Part shown: positions 1 through 11,321 of the stretch, piece by piece
How the letters are laid out: each line of letters opens with the position of its first letter
Numbering within the stretch: the first letter of the stretch is position 1
NCBI GenBank assembly: GCA_002245135.1
Contig: NGBS01000597.1
Coordinates: 1 to 64,000 of the forward strand
Direction: 5' to 3'
Source: Proteromonas lacertae
Taxonomy: Eukaryota; Sar; Bigyra; Opalinata; Proteromonadidae
DNA: 64,000 nucleotides
Program-made: the position numbers and the translations under genes
Notes under the pieces: model-generated
What the model saw: the letters and a program-made list of their open reading frames with translations, nothing else
Database searches by the model: none
What the model was told of the DNA's origin: nothing

Positions 1-1020
1 AGCAACAACTCAAGAAACTACTACTGAAGCAGCAACAACACAAGAAGCAACAAAAGAAACTACAACTCAAGAAGCTACAATAGAATCTGCAACTACTCAA
101 GAAAACTACAACTCAAGAAACAACAACTCAAGAAGCAACAACAGAAGCAGCAACAACACAAGAAACTACTACTGAAGCAGCAACAACACAAGAAGCAACA
201 AAAGCAGCAACTACTCAAGAAGAAACAAAAGAATCTGCAACAACTCAAGAACTCTACTGAAGCAGCACAACAAACAGCAAGCACAACAACACAAGAAACT
301 ACTACTGAAGCAACACAACACAAGAAGCAACAACAGAAGCAGCAACAACACAAGAAACTACTACTGAAGCAGCAACAACACAAGAACTACTACTGAAGCA
401 ACAACAACACAAGAAGCAACAAAAGAAGCAGCAACTACTCAAGAAACTACAACTCAAGAAAAACAACTCAAGAAGCAACAACAGAAGCAGCAACAACACA
501 AGAAACTACTACTGAAGCAGCAACAACACAAGAAGCAACAAAAGAAGCAGCAACTACTCAAGAAGAAACAAAAGAATCTGCAACAACTCAAGAAACTACT
601 ACTGAAGCAGCAACAACTCAAGAAGCAACAAAAGAAGCAGCAACTACTCAAGAAGAAACAAAAGAATCTGCAACAACTCAAGAAACTACTACTGAAGCAG
701 CAACACAACAACAACAGCACAAAGCAGCAACAACACAGAGAAGCAGCAACAACACAAGAAGCAACAAAAGAAGCAAGCAACTCAAAGCAACAACACAAAC
801 ACACAACAACACTAGCTCAAGAAGCAACGAAGCAGCAGAAGCAACAACACAAGAAGCAACCACAGAAGCTGCGACAACTCAAGAAGCAACTACTCAAGAA
901 GCAACAACAGAAGCTGCGACAACTCAAGAAGCAACCACAGAAGCAGCAACAACTCAAGAAGCAACACACAGCAAGCAACAACAACACAAGAAGCAACAAC
1001 CAGAAGCTGTGACAACTACT
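1..1020 (+). repeat. Low-complexity Thr/Glu/Ala/Gln-coding tandem repeat
   Basis: About 1 kb built from variants of the codon strings for ATTQE, ATKEA and ATTQETTTEA. Read on the plus strand it gives a Thr/Glu/Gln/Ala-rich stalk that runs into the surface protein downstream. The open frame changes several times, often beside short runs of A, and the 700-840 stretch is the most irregular. The long Cys/Phe-rich reading frames on the minus strand are only the complement of the repeat. Confidence 0.85.
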
Positions 1021-4000
1021 CCAGTTAGTGATGGAGAAAATCAAGGTGAAAATCCAAAGATCCATCTGCTAGAGTATTGGAAAACAGTGGAATGAGAAAT
1101 TATTGACATATGATCAATGGCCACCAGTTATTGATGAAAATAAATTAAAAATTAATGCAACAGAAATATTTATCGATTTATTGAATAAAAATGGAGTTGT
1201 ATATGATAAAAACAATGTAATTGAAGTATCAGTTGAAGAAGTAAAAAAGGATGATCAATCTATTAAATACGAATTAAAAATCACAGGATTAGCAGTGAAA
1301 GATACAGAAAAATGGAAAGAAGTATATGGACAATTAGAAAACAATGATTCTCCATTCTATCAAGCGATTAACATTAGTACAAATAGCAATCTATCAACAT
1401 GTGCATTACCAGATCATATGAAACAATTAACACCATGTGGTTATGGTAAAACAGTGTTTGAATATCTTACAGTAGAAAAAGGAATTGAAAATAGTTTCAC
1501 CAATTAATAAAGATGACAAAATTAAGGTTAAGTATGGTATTAGATGTGGAAAAAATGATTTTCTTACTGGATATGTAAATGGTAGTATAAAAGTAGATAA
1601 AGAAGTAGGTATTCAAAATACTTATTGTAGTATTACATGTAGAGCTGATGGTTATAGAACAAATTACAATCAGTTATACTTCAAAATAACTGAATATACT
1701 CCATCTGTTAATAGAAAAGACAGTATATTTGTATCATCAGTAGAATCTGGTGAATCGTTTGATATTTCAATTAAAATTCAATATCCTAATGTAGATCCAG
1801 CATTAGTAAAGGATGTTTCATTTGATCTAGATTTAGAATTAAGAGTAGTAGATGGTTCTAGTAATTGTGAATTATATGGAAACAGACAAGCATTATTAGA
1901 TAAAGATAATACTTTAAAATTAAGTGGTTTATATATAACATGTAATGAGATAGGTGTATATACAATGAAAGTAAGATATTCAGTTAATGGATATAGTACT
2001 CCAAGTGAAGTATTTATTGCACCAATTGATATTGATAAAACAATTACAATTATAAAGAAACCCGAATTGAAGCCAAAACCAACAGAACCTGCAAATGGTG
2101 AAACTGTAGCTACTAGTGTTGATAATGGTATTGAATATGAATATGCATGTAAGAATAAATCACAATCATATGATTCATATTCTGGATTATGCTGTAAAAG
2201 AAATGAAGGTTATGGTGAAATCTGTACTACTTCAATTGTTGTTATTCCTTTCACTTCTTCTACCGAAACTAGACTTTCTCAAAAGTTTATTAATGAATAT
2301 TTAACATTATTAAAGAGATATGTATTCCATTTAAGTAATTTCAACTTCACCTATATTCCAACTAACGATATGAATATTAAAATAGAAGTAAAGTTCTTCC
2401 TTCATCATATATTCGGTTATGATGGCGTACTTGATGAATTAGTAAGAAGAAATAGAGTGTTACAAGAAGGTATAAATTGGGATCAAGTTACTAATCCATA
2501 TTCATATGTTAATGCAGTGATTAACTTCTTAGAACCATCCGCAGAAGAGGAACAAGGAGATGGAACATCAACCAAACCAAATGATGATGAAAATTTAGCC
2601 AATCTATTGCCACCAGAGATAGTTAAAGCTATTCCAGATAGTAAAATTCAAGAAATGAAAACTTTTGTAAATGATGTGAAACAAAATGCACAAAGTCAAT
2701 CATCTTATATTGCATCAGGTAATAATTTAGTTCTTGATGCAGATGTTGGTATTAATGTAATTGAAACAGTACAGCAAGATGTAGATATTCCAACAGTTCA
2801 AGAAAAGCAATATGCTGATTCTCCATCTAGTAGTGATGATAAGAATTGGGCTGAGAAATATTGGTATGTTATATTAATAATCTGTTTGGGATGTGTATTG
2901 ATTATTGCTATTATTGGGATAATTGTAGCTGTTGCATCATCATCATCTTCTTCTTCTTCTTCTTCACCATATAAATCAGGCAGACCAACAAAAAAATCAA
3001 TTGATTCACGTGAAATGGCAGAATCTATAGTTACAGTAGATGAAGTGAGAAAAGAGAATAATATTGAAAATGGAGAAGATGTCTATAAGCCATACAATCA
3101 AGATGTAATAATGGAAGGATATTTAATGGAAGATATTAAAGAAAGAGTAGTTAGTATTTGGCAAACTAGATATGTTGTATTATTTTATAATCCTCCAATG
3201 TTAAGAATCTATGATTCTATGAATGTGAGTTATTTTGGTAAAGTCTATGTTAATGAAAGACAAAGTATACCATTTACTTGTTATGAAAATGCTGAATATA
3301 GAAATGGAAATGATTATTTCAATTTAGTATTAAGAGTGAAAGATACAAAATCAAAGTCATTTGAACCAGGTGATATTGAGAAAATAATAACATTTAAATG
3401 TGAAGATAAAGACAGAATTGAAGTTATAAGAGAATGGGTTCAATGCATTAGAGATTATAAGAATCAAAAGCCAAAAGCAAAAGTAATGTACAAAAACAGT
3501 AATCCATTAATAGTAGATGGAAAAGGAAAAATAGTAACAGCAACTGATAAGACTGAAGAAAGAAGAACAGAAGAAAAAGTATATAATACAAAGAAATTCA
3601 CATCTGATGGAAGAAGTAGAGTATCAGCTGTTCGTAGTTCATTTGTAGAATCAAATGTAGTAAATGATCCTAATACAATTAACCCACAACAACAACAACA
3701 ACAACCAATTATATTATCAAATCAACAATCAGTAGCATATGTATCACGCTCAGCAAGTCAAAGATCAAATACTGCATCTTCACAACCATTACCATATCCA
3801 ATAATAGCTGAAGTAGAACACCAACCTAAGAATGAAATATTAATGGAAGGATTCTGCTTAATTGAATATACAGGTGGTTTATTCAAATCATGGAAGAAAA
3901 GATATTGTGTATTATTATTTGATCCAGATATATTTAAGATATATGATACAATGATTGAAAACTGTAATGGAAAAACGTACTTAGGTGAAAGAGATATTAT

Positions 4001-4547
4001 TTCTTTAGATTGTTACAAAGATATTGAATATATAGGTGATAGACATGATTTTGTAATTGTCTTTAGTGTTAAAGATATTAGATATAAAGTATCAGAACCA
4101 GGTGATATGGAAAAGAGAATTCACATGAAAATAGAAGGTGGTGATTATGCTATGCAAATTGTGAAACAATGGATTAATGCTTTTAAGAATCAAAAGCCAA
4201 AAGCATCTGATGCTTGGATAAATTCATCCAATAACAATAATCAGTCAGTTAGTCTTCCATATAAACAAAGTCCATCAAAACCAAACTTACCGCCTGCAAT
4301 TCCTCAATATACACCATCACCCAGTAAATATCGACACTCCGAGTTAAGATCAAGTAGAATTAGAACTTCTAATACTTCTCAAATGGTCCCACCACCTCAA
4401 GCTCAACCAGTTGTAACTAATCCAGCTGTACCACAACCAGGTGAAGTAAAACCAGAGGAAGCCAAGCCAGTTGAAACAAAACCTGTTGAATCTAAACCTG
4501 TTCAACAAGAAGAACAGTGTAATAAACCTGAAGCACCAAGTGAGTAA
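1..4547 (+). CDS. Type I membrane protein with Thr/Glu/Gln repeat, ectodomain, one TM and two PH-like domains (5' end outside window)
   Basis: The gene enters the window already in its repeat region. Seen: the repeat (1-1020), an ectodomain with scattered cysteines (about 1020-2850), a hydrophobic segment YWYVILIICLGCVLIIAII near 2862-2935, then a poly-Ser juxtamembrane stretch. The cytoplasmic part has two related domains of about 115 residues, at about 3110-3460 and 3843-4190. Both begin with MEGY/MEGF, have a W..RY.VL core and end in a Trp-containing helix, which fits the pleckstrin-homology fold. The tail is Pro-rich with KPVE/KPVQ repeats. The main frame is open from about 1485 to 4547; the segment 1103-1507 is one base out of phase, and more slips occur upstream. 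These probably reflect sequence errors rather than a dead gene, because the downstream frame is long and well kept. By inference it could couple a surface ectodomain to lipid-binding PH domains. No homologue is named. Confidence 0.75.
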
Positions 4548-4640
4548 GATTTGTAGTTATTATATAATCATTTTTTATATGTTTGTTTAAATATTGAGAA
4601 AAATAAAAAAATACATCAAGCTTATGTTTGTGTTTTAAAA

Positions 4641-5720
4641 ATGAAAATTGTCGTTTATCTTCTTATCATTGTTAGTTTAGCTCATGCAACTGTGATTAGT
4701 GAAAGTATGATAATCTGCTTTATATTATAGAATACAGAAAATTAGTTGACACAGTTAATAGAGCTAATTTGACATGGAAAGCTTCTTTATACTCAGTATA
4801 ATATACTATATATAATATATTATATAGAACATTGAATTTTTAGTGTCTCTTAATTATTCTGCTCCAGAAGAACTGATATTTGAATATAAGAATGAAACTA
4901 GTTATGGAAATATGCCTTCATCTTTTAATCCGTCAGATAAATGGTATAAACTCATATTATAGTTTTATTTTTAGGAATTGTTCTAGTTTTGAGTATATCT
5001 ACGATACTGGCTCTTGTGAAAGTTCATTTGCTATTATACCAGTATCTGTAGCTAGTGACAGATATTGTATTCATTTAGGAAAAAACTATCAATTATCAAG
5101 TGAAGAAGTGCTTTCATGTTGTGAGGATTGTGGAAATTGTGTAAAAGGGGGTATTTATTCTAGATCCTGGATTTATATGAATGTATAATATAAATCATAA
5201 TTTCATTCTTTTGTAGTATTGGGGTATTGCTACAGGTGGTGGTTATAACAAGACAGACTGTTGTATTCCCTATTCTCTACCTCCATGTGATCATTACCCT
5301 ACAAATGAATACAAACCTTGTGAAAAACCAAAAACAACACCAAAATGTTCAAAGAAATGTCAATCAAGTTACAAATACGATTATATGGAAGATATTCATT
5401 ATATAGACATACCTTACAGTATAAGAGGTAAAAATTTAGAGTTTGAATTATATACTTATGGACCAGTATCAACTAATATCGATTTTTATGAAGATTTAAT
5501 AGTGTATAGAAAAGGAATATATAGTCATTCTTTTGGTGAATATCTTGGTAGAATTCCAGTGAAAGTATTAGGATGGGGAATAGATGATGGTGTTAAATAT
5601 TGGACAGTAGCAAATTCATGGAATAGTGATTGGGGTGAAAAAGGATTTATTAGAATTAGTAGAAGTGATTCTTCTTTACATTTAGATGAAAAAGTGATTA
5701 CTGCAATGCCTTTGTGGTAA
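4641..5720 (+). CDS. Cathepsin B-like C1A papain-family protein, predicted catalytically inactive
   Basis: Five exons join across four short GTAT...AG introns (4705-4730, 4796-4827, 4944-4974, 5183-5216). The start is ATG 4641, opening a signal peptide (MKIVVYLLIIVSLAHA). A cathepsin B propeptide motif follows (NRANLTWKAS). The mature domain keeps family landmarks: W.NC near its start, an occluding-loop-like CIPYSLPPCDHY, CSKKC, and LGWG...YWTVANSWN.DWGEKGF. The catalytic set is changed. The usual DQGSCGSCWA reads DTGSCESSFA, so the nucleophile Cys is Ser and the oxyanion Gln is Thr. The HAIRILGWG segment reads IPVKVLGWG, so the catalytic His is missing; the Asn of ANSW remains. It is probably secreted or vacuolar with a non-proteolytic role, as for other inactive C1A proteins such as TINAG. 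Confidence 0.85.
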
Positions 5721-5880
5721 ATATTATAATTTATAGAATCATAAATATATATATATATATATAATATACTCTCATTTATGTTTTCTTTTTATTGAAACTT
5801 CTATTTTTTAATAAACATCAAAAAAATATATAATATAAAACAAACAACAAATAAGATAGAAAAAATTATTGAATAAATGA

Positions 5881-6624
5881 TCATTTTTTATTTGGTTTTT
5901 GATTCTTTTGTTTCTTTGTTTCTTTTTGTGATTTATCTTTTGATTCTTTCACTTTTTTCACTTTCTTTTCATCATTTACTACTTCCTTCTTTTCTACTTT
6001 CTTTTCTACTTTCTTTTCTTTCTTCTTTATTTCTTCTTTTGGTTTTTCTTCTGTTTTTTTAACCTCTTTACTTTCTTCAGTTTCCTTTGGCCTTTTCTCT
6101 TCTTTCTTTGCGATTATTACTTTTGAGTTTTTATAACCATCAAAAGAAAACTTAATTCCTAATTTTTCAAGTTGCTTTCTTCGCTTTTCATCTCTTTTTA
6201 ATAATCGCTCTTGTCTACTCTTTGAAGTTTCTTGGTAATTTGGTCGTTTTCGACGATTTATATCAATCTTTTTCCAAGGAATTTTGTGATATTTTTTATT
6301 TGCACCTTTAAATAAGCCAACAAACACTTTTTCTTTTGGTAATAGTTCTGCTTTAATTGTATGATTCATTAAAATATATCCATCCATTGTTTCAGCAACA
6401 ACTTTTGCTACATCGGGTGATTCAAATTCAATAAATGCATAATGTTTTGATTTTCCTGATTTTTTATTCACAGACATTCTAATATTCTTTATATCTCCAA
6501 ATTGTTTGAAAAATGTCTCCATCTGTGGTTGTTCAAAGCCAAATGGCAGCCTACCAACGTACACTACAGAACTATATTCAGTAGAACCTTCTTCAACATC
6601 ACTACCTTCCTCTAGACCAGACAT
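5881..6624 (-). CDS. NIFK/Nop15-like nucleolar RRM protein
   Basis: A single-exon protein of 247 residues. An acidic start is followed by one RNA recognition motif at about residues 20-97, with RNP2-like VVYVGRLP and RNP1-like KHYAFIEF. The adjacent KVFVGLFK...KIPWKKIDINRRKRPNY segment is typical of the NIFK/Nop15 family, which acts in 60S ribosome assembly in the nucleolus. The C-terminal third is a Lys/Glu-rich tail. It starts divergently from the small gene at 6721 with under 100 bp between them, so the two probably share a promoter. Confidence 0.85.
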   Translation of the reverse strand: MSGLEEGSDVEEGSTEYSSVVYVGRLPFGFEQPQMETFFKQFGDIKNIRMSVNKKSGKSKHYAFIEFESPDVAKVVAETMDGYILMNHTIKAELLPKEKVFVGLFKGANKKYHKIPWKKIDINRRKRPNYQETSKSRQERLLKRDEKRRKQLEKLGIKFSFDGYKNSKVIIAKKEEKRPKETEESKEVKKTEEKPKEEIKKKEKKVEKKVEKKEVVNDEKKVKKVKESKDKSQKETKKQKNQKPNKK

Positions 6625-6720
6625 TATAAATGTATGATCAGAAAACCAAAATTTATAAACCGAACAACAAATAAAACGGATATATTTTCAACCGTTTTAA
6701 TACCGTTTTCTCTTTTTCAT
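6625..6720. promoter_or_regulatory. Short bidirectional promoter with repeated AACGG/CCGTT boxes
   Basis: This 96 bp gap separates two divergent start codons. It holds AAAACGGATATATTTTC (6673-6689), then two CCGTTTT boxes. AACGG/CCGTT is also the core of Myb-type sites, but no binding is shown here. The AAACGGATAT string resembles boxes before other genes in the window. Confidence 0.45.
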
Positions 6721-7155
6721 ATGCAACCATCCAATTAGTATTAATAATTATATCATAAAATAGTTCATCATCATACATTCCACCCAATCCAAATAAAGAT
6801 TCCCAATTTCTTGAACAATGGATTAAAGAATGTGATGTGAAATATAAAGACCCAAGGTATTGTTATATTATTTTCTAATGTGTTTAGAGATATTGATACA
6901 GATGAAAGAAGTTGTTGTAGTTGTGAAACTCACGATGAATGGTTAGAAGGTTATTCTAAAAACCATCCATATCAAACAGAACAACAATTGAAAAAACTCC
7001 GTCAAGTATAAAAGATTATACTCATTATTTCATAGAGTGTGAGAGATGAAAGAAACAGAATGGCAGAAGCTGAAGTAAAGTATGAATTGTTGAAAAGAGC
7101 ACTTGCCCGTGTTGATAAATTAAGAAATCCTGCACCTGCTAGTTGGAAAATATAA
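6721..7155 (+). CDS. Small unknown protein with Cys cluster and C-terminal helix
   Basis: Four short exons separated by three small introns (GTATTAA..., GTATTG..., GTATAAA...) join into a continuous frame of about 113 residues from ATG 6721 to TAA 7153-7155. The product starts MQPSNYSSSYIPPNPNK, has a central CCSCETHDEW cluster and ends in a charged helix (AEVKYELLKRALARVDKLR). No family was recognised. The clean splicing and open joined frame argue that it is a real gene, divergent from the NIFK-like gene. Confidence 0.65.
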
Positions 7156-7279
7156 TAATCAATTCAAATAAGAATATCTATATGTAATCTTATTAGTATG
7201 TATATAAATACATTTTTTTAATTGTTGGTTTATAAAAAATAATATAAACATATAGGATAAATATCTAAATAACATAAAT

Positions 7280-8677
7280 CTATAAACATTTCAAATGCAA
7301 CATCCCATTCTCATTAAATACTATCACATTCTCTTTATGATTTGTCACAATTGTAGAAAAATCATATTTACAAAAATGACAAGTATAATCCATCATCTTT
7401 TTATCTCTTAATCTATTCAGATTAACTTGATAATACTCATTACTATTCTTTACTGGTTTTACTAATATAGTGTTTCTATCAAACAACACAGATGAACAAG
7501 CACCATCAGCAAATGTTGTTTCATTAGCAATTAATTTATCTGAATAATCAATATAAAAAATCGAATTTATATTTGATAAATCTTTTTTATACACACTTAT
7601 AATTGAACCATTGGCTAGATAGAAGTATAAATAATAAGGATCAATTTCATATAGACTATATATTCGTAACAAAGTACCTTTAAATGCATTATTATTATTA
7701 TTATTACTTAAATTTAATAAATTATTATTATTATTATTATTGTATAAAGTAGAAAGTGATATTTTTTATAACACATTTTGGCCTTTTATTGGATGTAAAA
7801 GTTGCAACTGATAAATATCTCAAATCATAGAATAAACAATCACCTTCATTAGTACAACAATACAGTGTATTGGTATTGTATTTCAAACTACCAATCAACT
7901 TTACTTTTGTTATGGATTTATATCTTGATGGAAAATCTTCATATGTTGGTAACATCCAAATACTTTTTCCTGTTTTTATTCTCAAATCATTCATATATAC
8001 CCTATCTTTATTTGAATTAATAAATATTGAATTTTCATTATGATGTTTAATTTGTTCAATAAATTCTTGATTTTTATCTTTAAAGATGAATTTATTTTGA
8101 ATAACTGAACGTGAATTTAAATCAAGGCAATTGTAGTGCGTTGACCTTTCTGGAATTACATTTAATTGAGATGATACTCTATTACTCCAGAACAAATCGT
8201 TTATATTGTAATTTACTTTTATACCATTAGTAGATGGTATAGGATCTACACATTTAGATGAAGGATTTGAATGCATTTTTGATAGAACAGATGAATTATA
8301 ACAATATATATTCCTTGCTGATGTATAAGCTATTAGAAAATAACAATATTTGTTTAATACTTTGTATTAATGCTGAATCATCACAGTTAAATGACATTAT
8401 TGGATGATAATTCTGCGAAAAAGTGGATGTATAGTCAACAGGCTGTAAAATTGCTGGATATTCTTCAAATGCATCTAAATATGTTGATTGTATTTTTAAA
8501 TATGATGAATATATATTTGGAGCGGAATAGTCTGATTGAAGAATCCATTGAGGTGAAAATGGTGTATATAATTTTTTAGGACCAATTGTATTTCTTTTTT
8601 ATATTTTTCGGTGGTTTTACTACCTCATCTGAGTCAGAATCACTACTTGGCGCGAAATATTTTTCAAGAGTTTGCAT
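7280..8677 (-). CDS. WD40-like protein (weak call)
   Basis: The start MQTLEKYFAPSSDSDSDE lies at 8677. The frame continues with one apparent single-base slip near 8580, then an intron of 31 bp (GTATTAAAC...CTAATAG) joins it to NIYCYNSSVLSKMHSNP. Elements such as RVYMNDLR and GDCLFYDLRY look like WD-repeat ends, and the C-terminal part (YTCHFCKYDF...VIVFNENGMLHL) is propeller-like. The AAT microsatellite at 7681-7741 falls between the two parts, where the frame also changes; this may be an unresolved intron or an indel. Total length is about 430 residues. The WD assignment is an inference from motif spacing. Confidence 0.5.
7681..7741. repeat. AAT/ATT trinucleotide microsatellite
   Basis: Two runs of ATT repeats (plus-strand view) separated by a short interruption. 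On the minus strand one frame reads Asn-rich (NNNLLNLSNNNNN), so it is probably a polymorphic Asn tract within the WD-like gene. Confidence 0.85.
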
Positions 8678-8751
8678 GATGTTTGAATAAAAAAACAAAT
8701 TAAACAAGTTATTATTTATAATTTCAAAAGTACAACAAAATTTTTAGTTAA

Positions 8752-9888
8752 TTATGGACTGTTTTCTACAAATTTGTGAAGATGATAACGATTTCTAATT
8801 TCTGACTGTACTTGGTCAGATTTTGACAATCGTATTAGAAAAGGGAGTAGTTTCAGTAATTCATTATCATTTTCATCGTCAAACCATGAATTAATGGGTA
8901 TTCCATTGTCTAATTGATATCCAAAAGCATGTGGAGAGTTATCTACAATTATACACTTATTAACATCTCTACCTAACACATTTAAATCCTTCATATAGTT
9001 ACCATTAACACATATACAAGAATCTCTGAATAAACGAAATCTATTGGATAATAAGCTAATATAAAAATATACTGTATTTGTGTATGTGTTGGATCTAACG
9101 TATCAAGCAACTTATCAGCATATACTCTTTGAGAAGCAGTAAATATCACTATTTCATATAATCTAGACACTTGCTCCATAAAGTGTTTGAGAAATGGTCT
9201 AATTTTAACATATACATTGAAAATTTGACCACTGAATTCAACAGGGAATTGCAAATCAGGATTTGGTATTGGAATCGATAGAACAATGTACAAGAGTCTC
9301 ATCTAAATCCAATACAAGTGTATGTGTAGTAGTTAAACCATTTGATCTTGGTGGCAATACTGTAGATAGATTACCTGACCTAATTACATCTGAATAGGGT
9401 GGGAGATGTTTTATAAAGGTATATGGGTCGAATTCTTGGATATTTATATCAAAATCTGGTGAATTGTAGGTTATCATTGCATCACTGTGAAAAAATTCCT
9501 CATCTTCTTCATAATCATCTCTATATTGAGCAATTTATAAATAAAAAATATATACTGAAATTCTTCTCCTGAAGAAGAATCTTGAGCTGGAACATTGTCC
9601 ATTTCTATTAAGATTAATCACTTTAAACTATATACCATGTGGTACTTTTGGTATTGGAGAAAATAGAAGATCATGTTCTTCTTCATCCCTATGATATTAG
9701 ACAAATACATTATACTCTGCTTCAAAATTTATTGGACGAACTGGGACTCTGGGTGGTAAATTGCCTAAATCAGTATATGAGATATATTATACTTGCATCT
9801 GGACGTTTACAGGAAGCAATAGGACTGTGAGCGTCTAATTGTGTGTAATAGAAGAACACATACCATGAATCGGTCGGGACATTAGCAT
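8752..9888 (-). CDS. CTDSPL2-like HAD phosphatase (FCP1/SCP family)
   Basis: Short exons join from ATG 9888 across about five introns to a stop at 8752. The catalytic block is clear: [24 protein letters not shown] (DxDxT motif with the nucleophile Asp), [29 protein letters not shown], and after an intron [36 protein letters not shown] and [12 protein letters not shown]. These match the CTDSPL2 branch of small C-terminal-domain phosphatases, Ser/Thr phosphatases acting on RNA polymerase II CTD or other phosphoproteins. The N-terminal extension is acidic and low-complexity. One single-base slip lies just after LVHC (about 9258-9270); otherwise the catalytic domain is fully kept, so it is probably a sequence error in a working gene. 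Confidence 0.9.
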
Positions 9889-10085
9889 GAATAAATTATA
9901 ACTTATTTATCTGTTGAATTAACGATTGACGATCTACAAGACGAGAAATTAAAAATGTTTTGAGTAATTTTAGTTTTTTTATTCGTTTCAAACACCTAAT
10001 TTGAATTTAAAATTTCAAATCTACACTCTGGATAATAAATAACAATAACAATAAAATAAAATAAACTATTAAAACAAAATTGTGA

Positions 10086-11148
10086 TTAATCCGTCAGTTT
10101 TATACCTAATGTACTCTGGAATATTGGCATATTTTCAGAACGCTTATATTTCTTAGGATTAGTATTGATCATACTATTCACAAAATAATACAACATATAT
10201 ACTGGCTCCCATGCATCAGACGGATATTGATCTTTATGGTTCAAATACCATCTTCGTTGTGTGAACAATTGCTGAAGGTACCTCCAAAAGAGGAAATCGA
10301 CAATCTCCTTTCACTTCTGAATTTACAATACCCTAAGAATTAGAATTAATATCATTATACACCAAATCTCCATAATGGGCCTGATTTTCCTTCTGCTTTG
10401 GATGACATCAAGTCATAAAACGTCATTTCTTGTGGAATAATAGAATCTTCTTTCACAAACATTAAATCAGCAGGATGCATATCTTTAACAGCAGGAAATT
10501 TAGCTGACAGTTGTTTAGAGGCTAATATTAAGAATTTAAATATCGATGTTCCTTTTGGTACAGTCAAATCGTATTTATGACCATATCCATCCCAATATTT
10601 GTAAGAAACAACAAAAGTTTCATTTTTTATTTTTTCTATTTCTTCTTTTTGTTTCTTTTCTTCTTCTAATTTCTTCTCTCTTTCTTTAGCATCTCTCTCA
10701 GCATCAGGAAGGAAGTGAGTATCTACTGTTGGATCTTTCATTGGTTTTGTTGTAATTATTGGTTCTTCCTCCTCTGAATCATCATTTTGAAAACTTAATG
10801 CTACTTTTGGTTTTTTAATGATAGGTACTTCGGTTTTATTATTGAAAGTTTCACGAGATTTTCGTTTTTTACTATAACGGTTATTATTCCATATTAATAC
10901 AATAGAGTTTTCTTAGTTTCTTCTTCTTCACTTCTTGGAGTATCTTCTGTTGCTTTCTGATACTCTTCGAAACTTTTTAATCCTGCTAATTTTGACTATT
11001 CAATAAACAAATATTAGAAATACAGTATCTGACATTTCTTGATAACCAACAGAATGGAAATATTTCTTTAATGGATCGTCTGGAGCATTATCTTGTATTT
11101 CTTCTTTTTTTAAGCCTAAATTGTTTATTTTTGATTAGGTATACTCAT
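10086..11148 (-). CDS. FAM50/XAP5 family nuclear protein
   Basis: The first exon is only ATG plus one base (11148), spliced to LKKEEIQDNAPDDPLKKYF. Further exons give KKRKSRETFNNK, PTVDTHFLPDAERDAKERE, VVSYKYWDGYGHKYDLTVPKG, IIPQEMTFYDLMSSKAEGKSGPLWRF and QRRWYLNHKDQYPSDAWEP. These match the XAP5 domain landmarks FLPDR, SYWDGSGHR, KARGKSGPL and SWYEKNKHIFPASRWEPY. FAM50 proteins associate with the spliceosome and transcription. There is one unresolved frame slip near 10270-10290, before the last block. The C-terminal extension (about 35 residues beyond WEP) is unlike the usual short end. Confidence 0.85.
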
Positions 11149-11321
11149 ATTGGGTGATTTAAAGCAATAATATGGTCAAAGAGTATGCTATAAGGTGAGA
11201 AAGTAAGAAAAGAAATGAAAATTGGTTTGAAAAGCTTGAATCTATTTTATTCTTTATTAGCTTATCTATTGAATATATTCATAAAATAAACACATTTATT
11301 AACAACATTTATTAATTTAAA

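Noticed and set aside
93-1065. Cys/Phe/Ser-rich open frames on the minus strand
   Set aside because: They are the complement of a simple codon repeat; the plus strand joins a real gene downstream.
8391-8579. Plus-strand frame MTLLDDNSAKKWMYS
   Set aside because: The minus strand here carries the WD-like gene with a spliced, motif-bearing frame.
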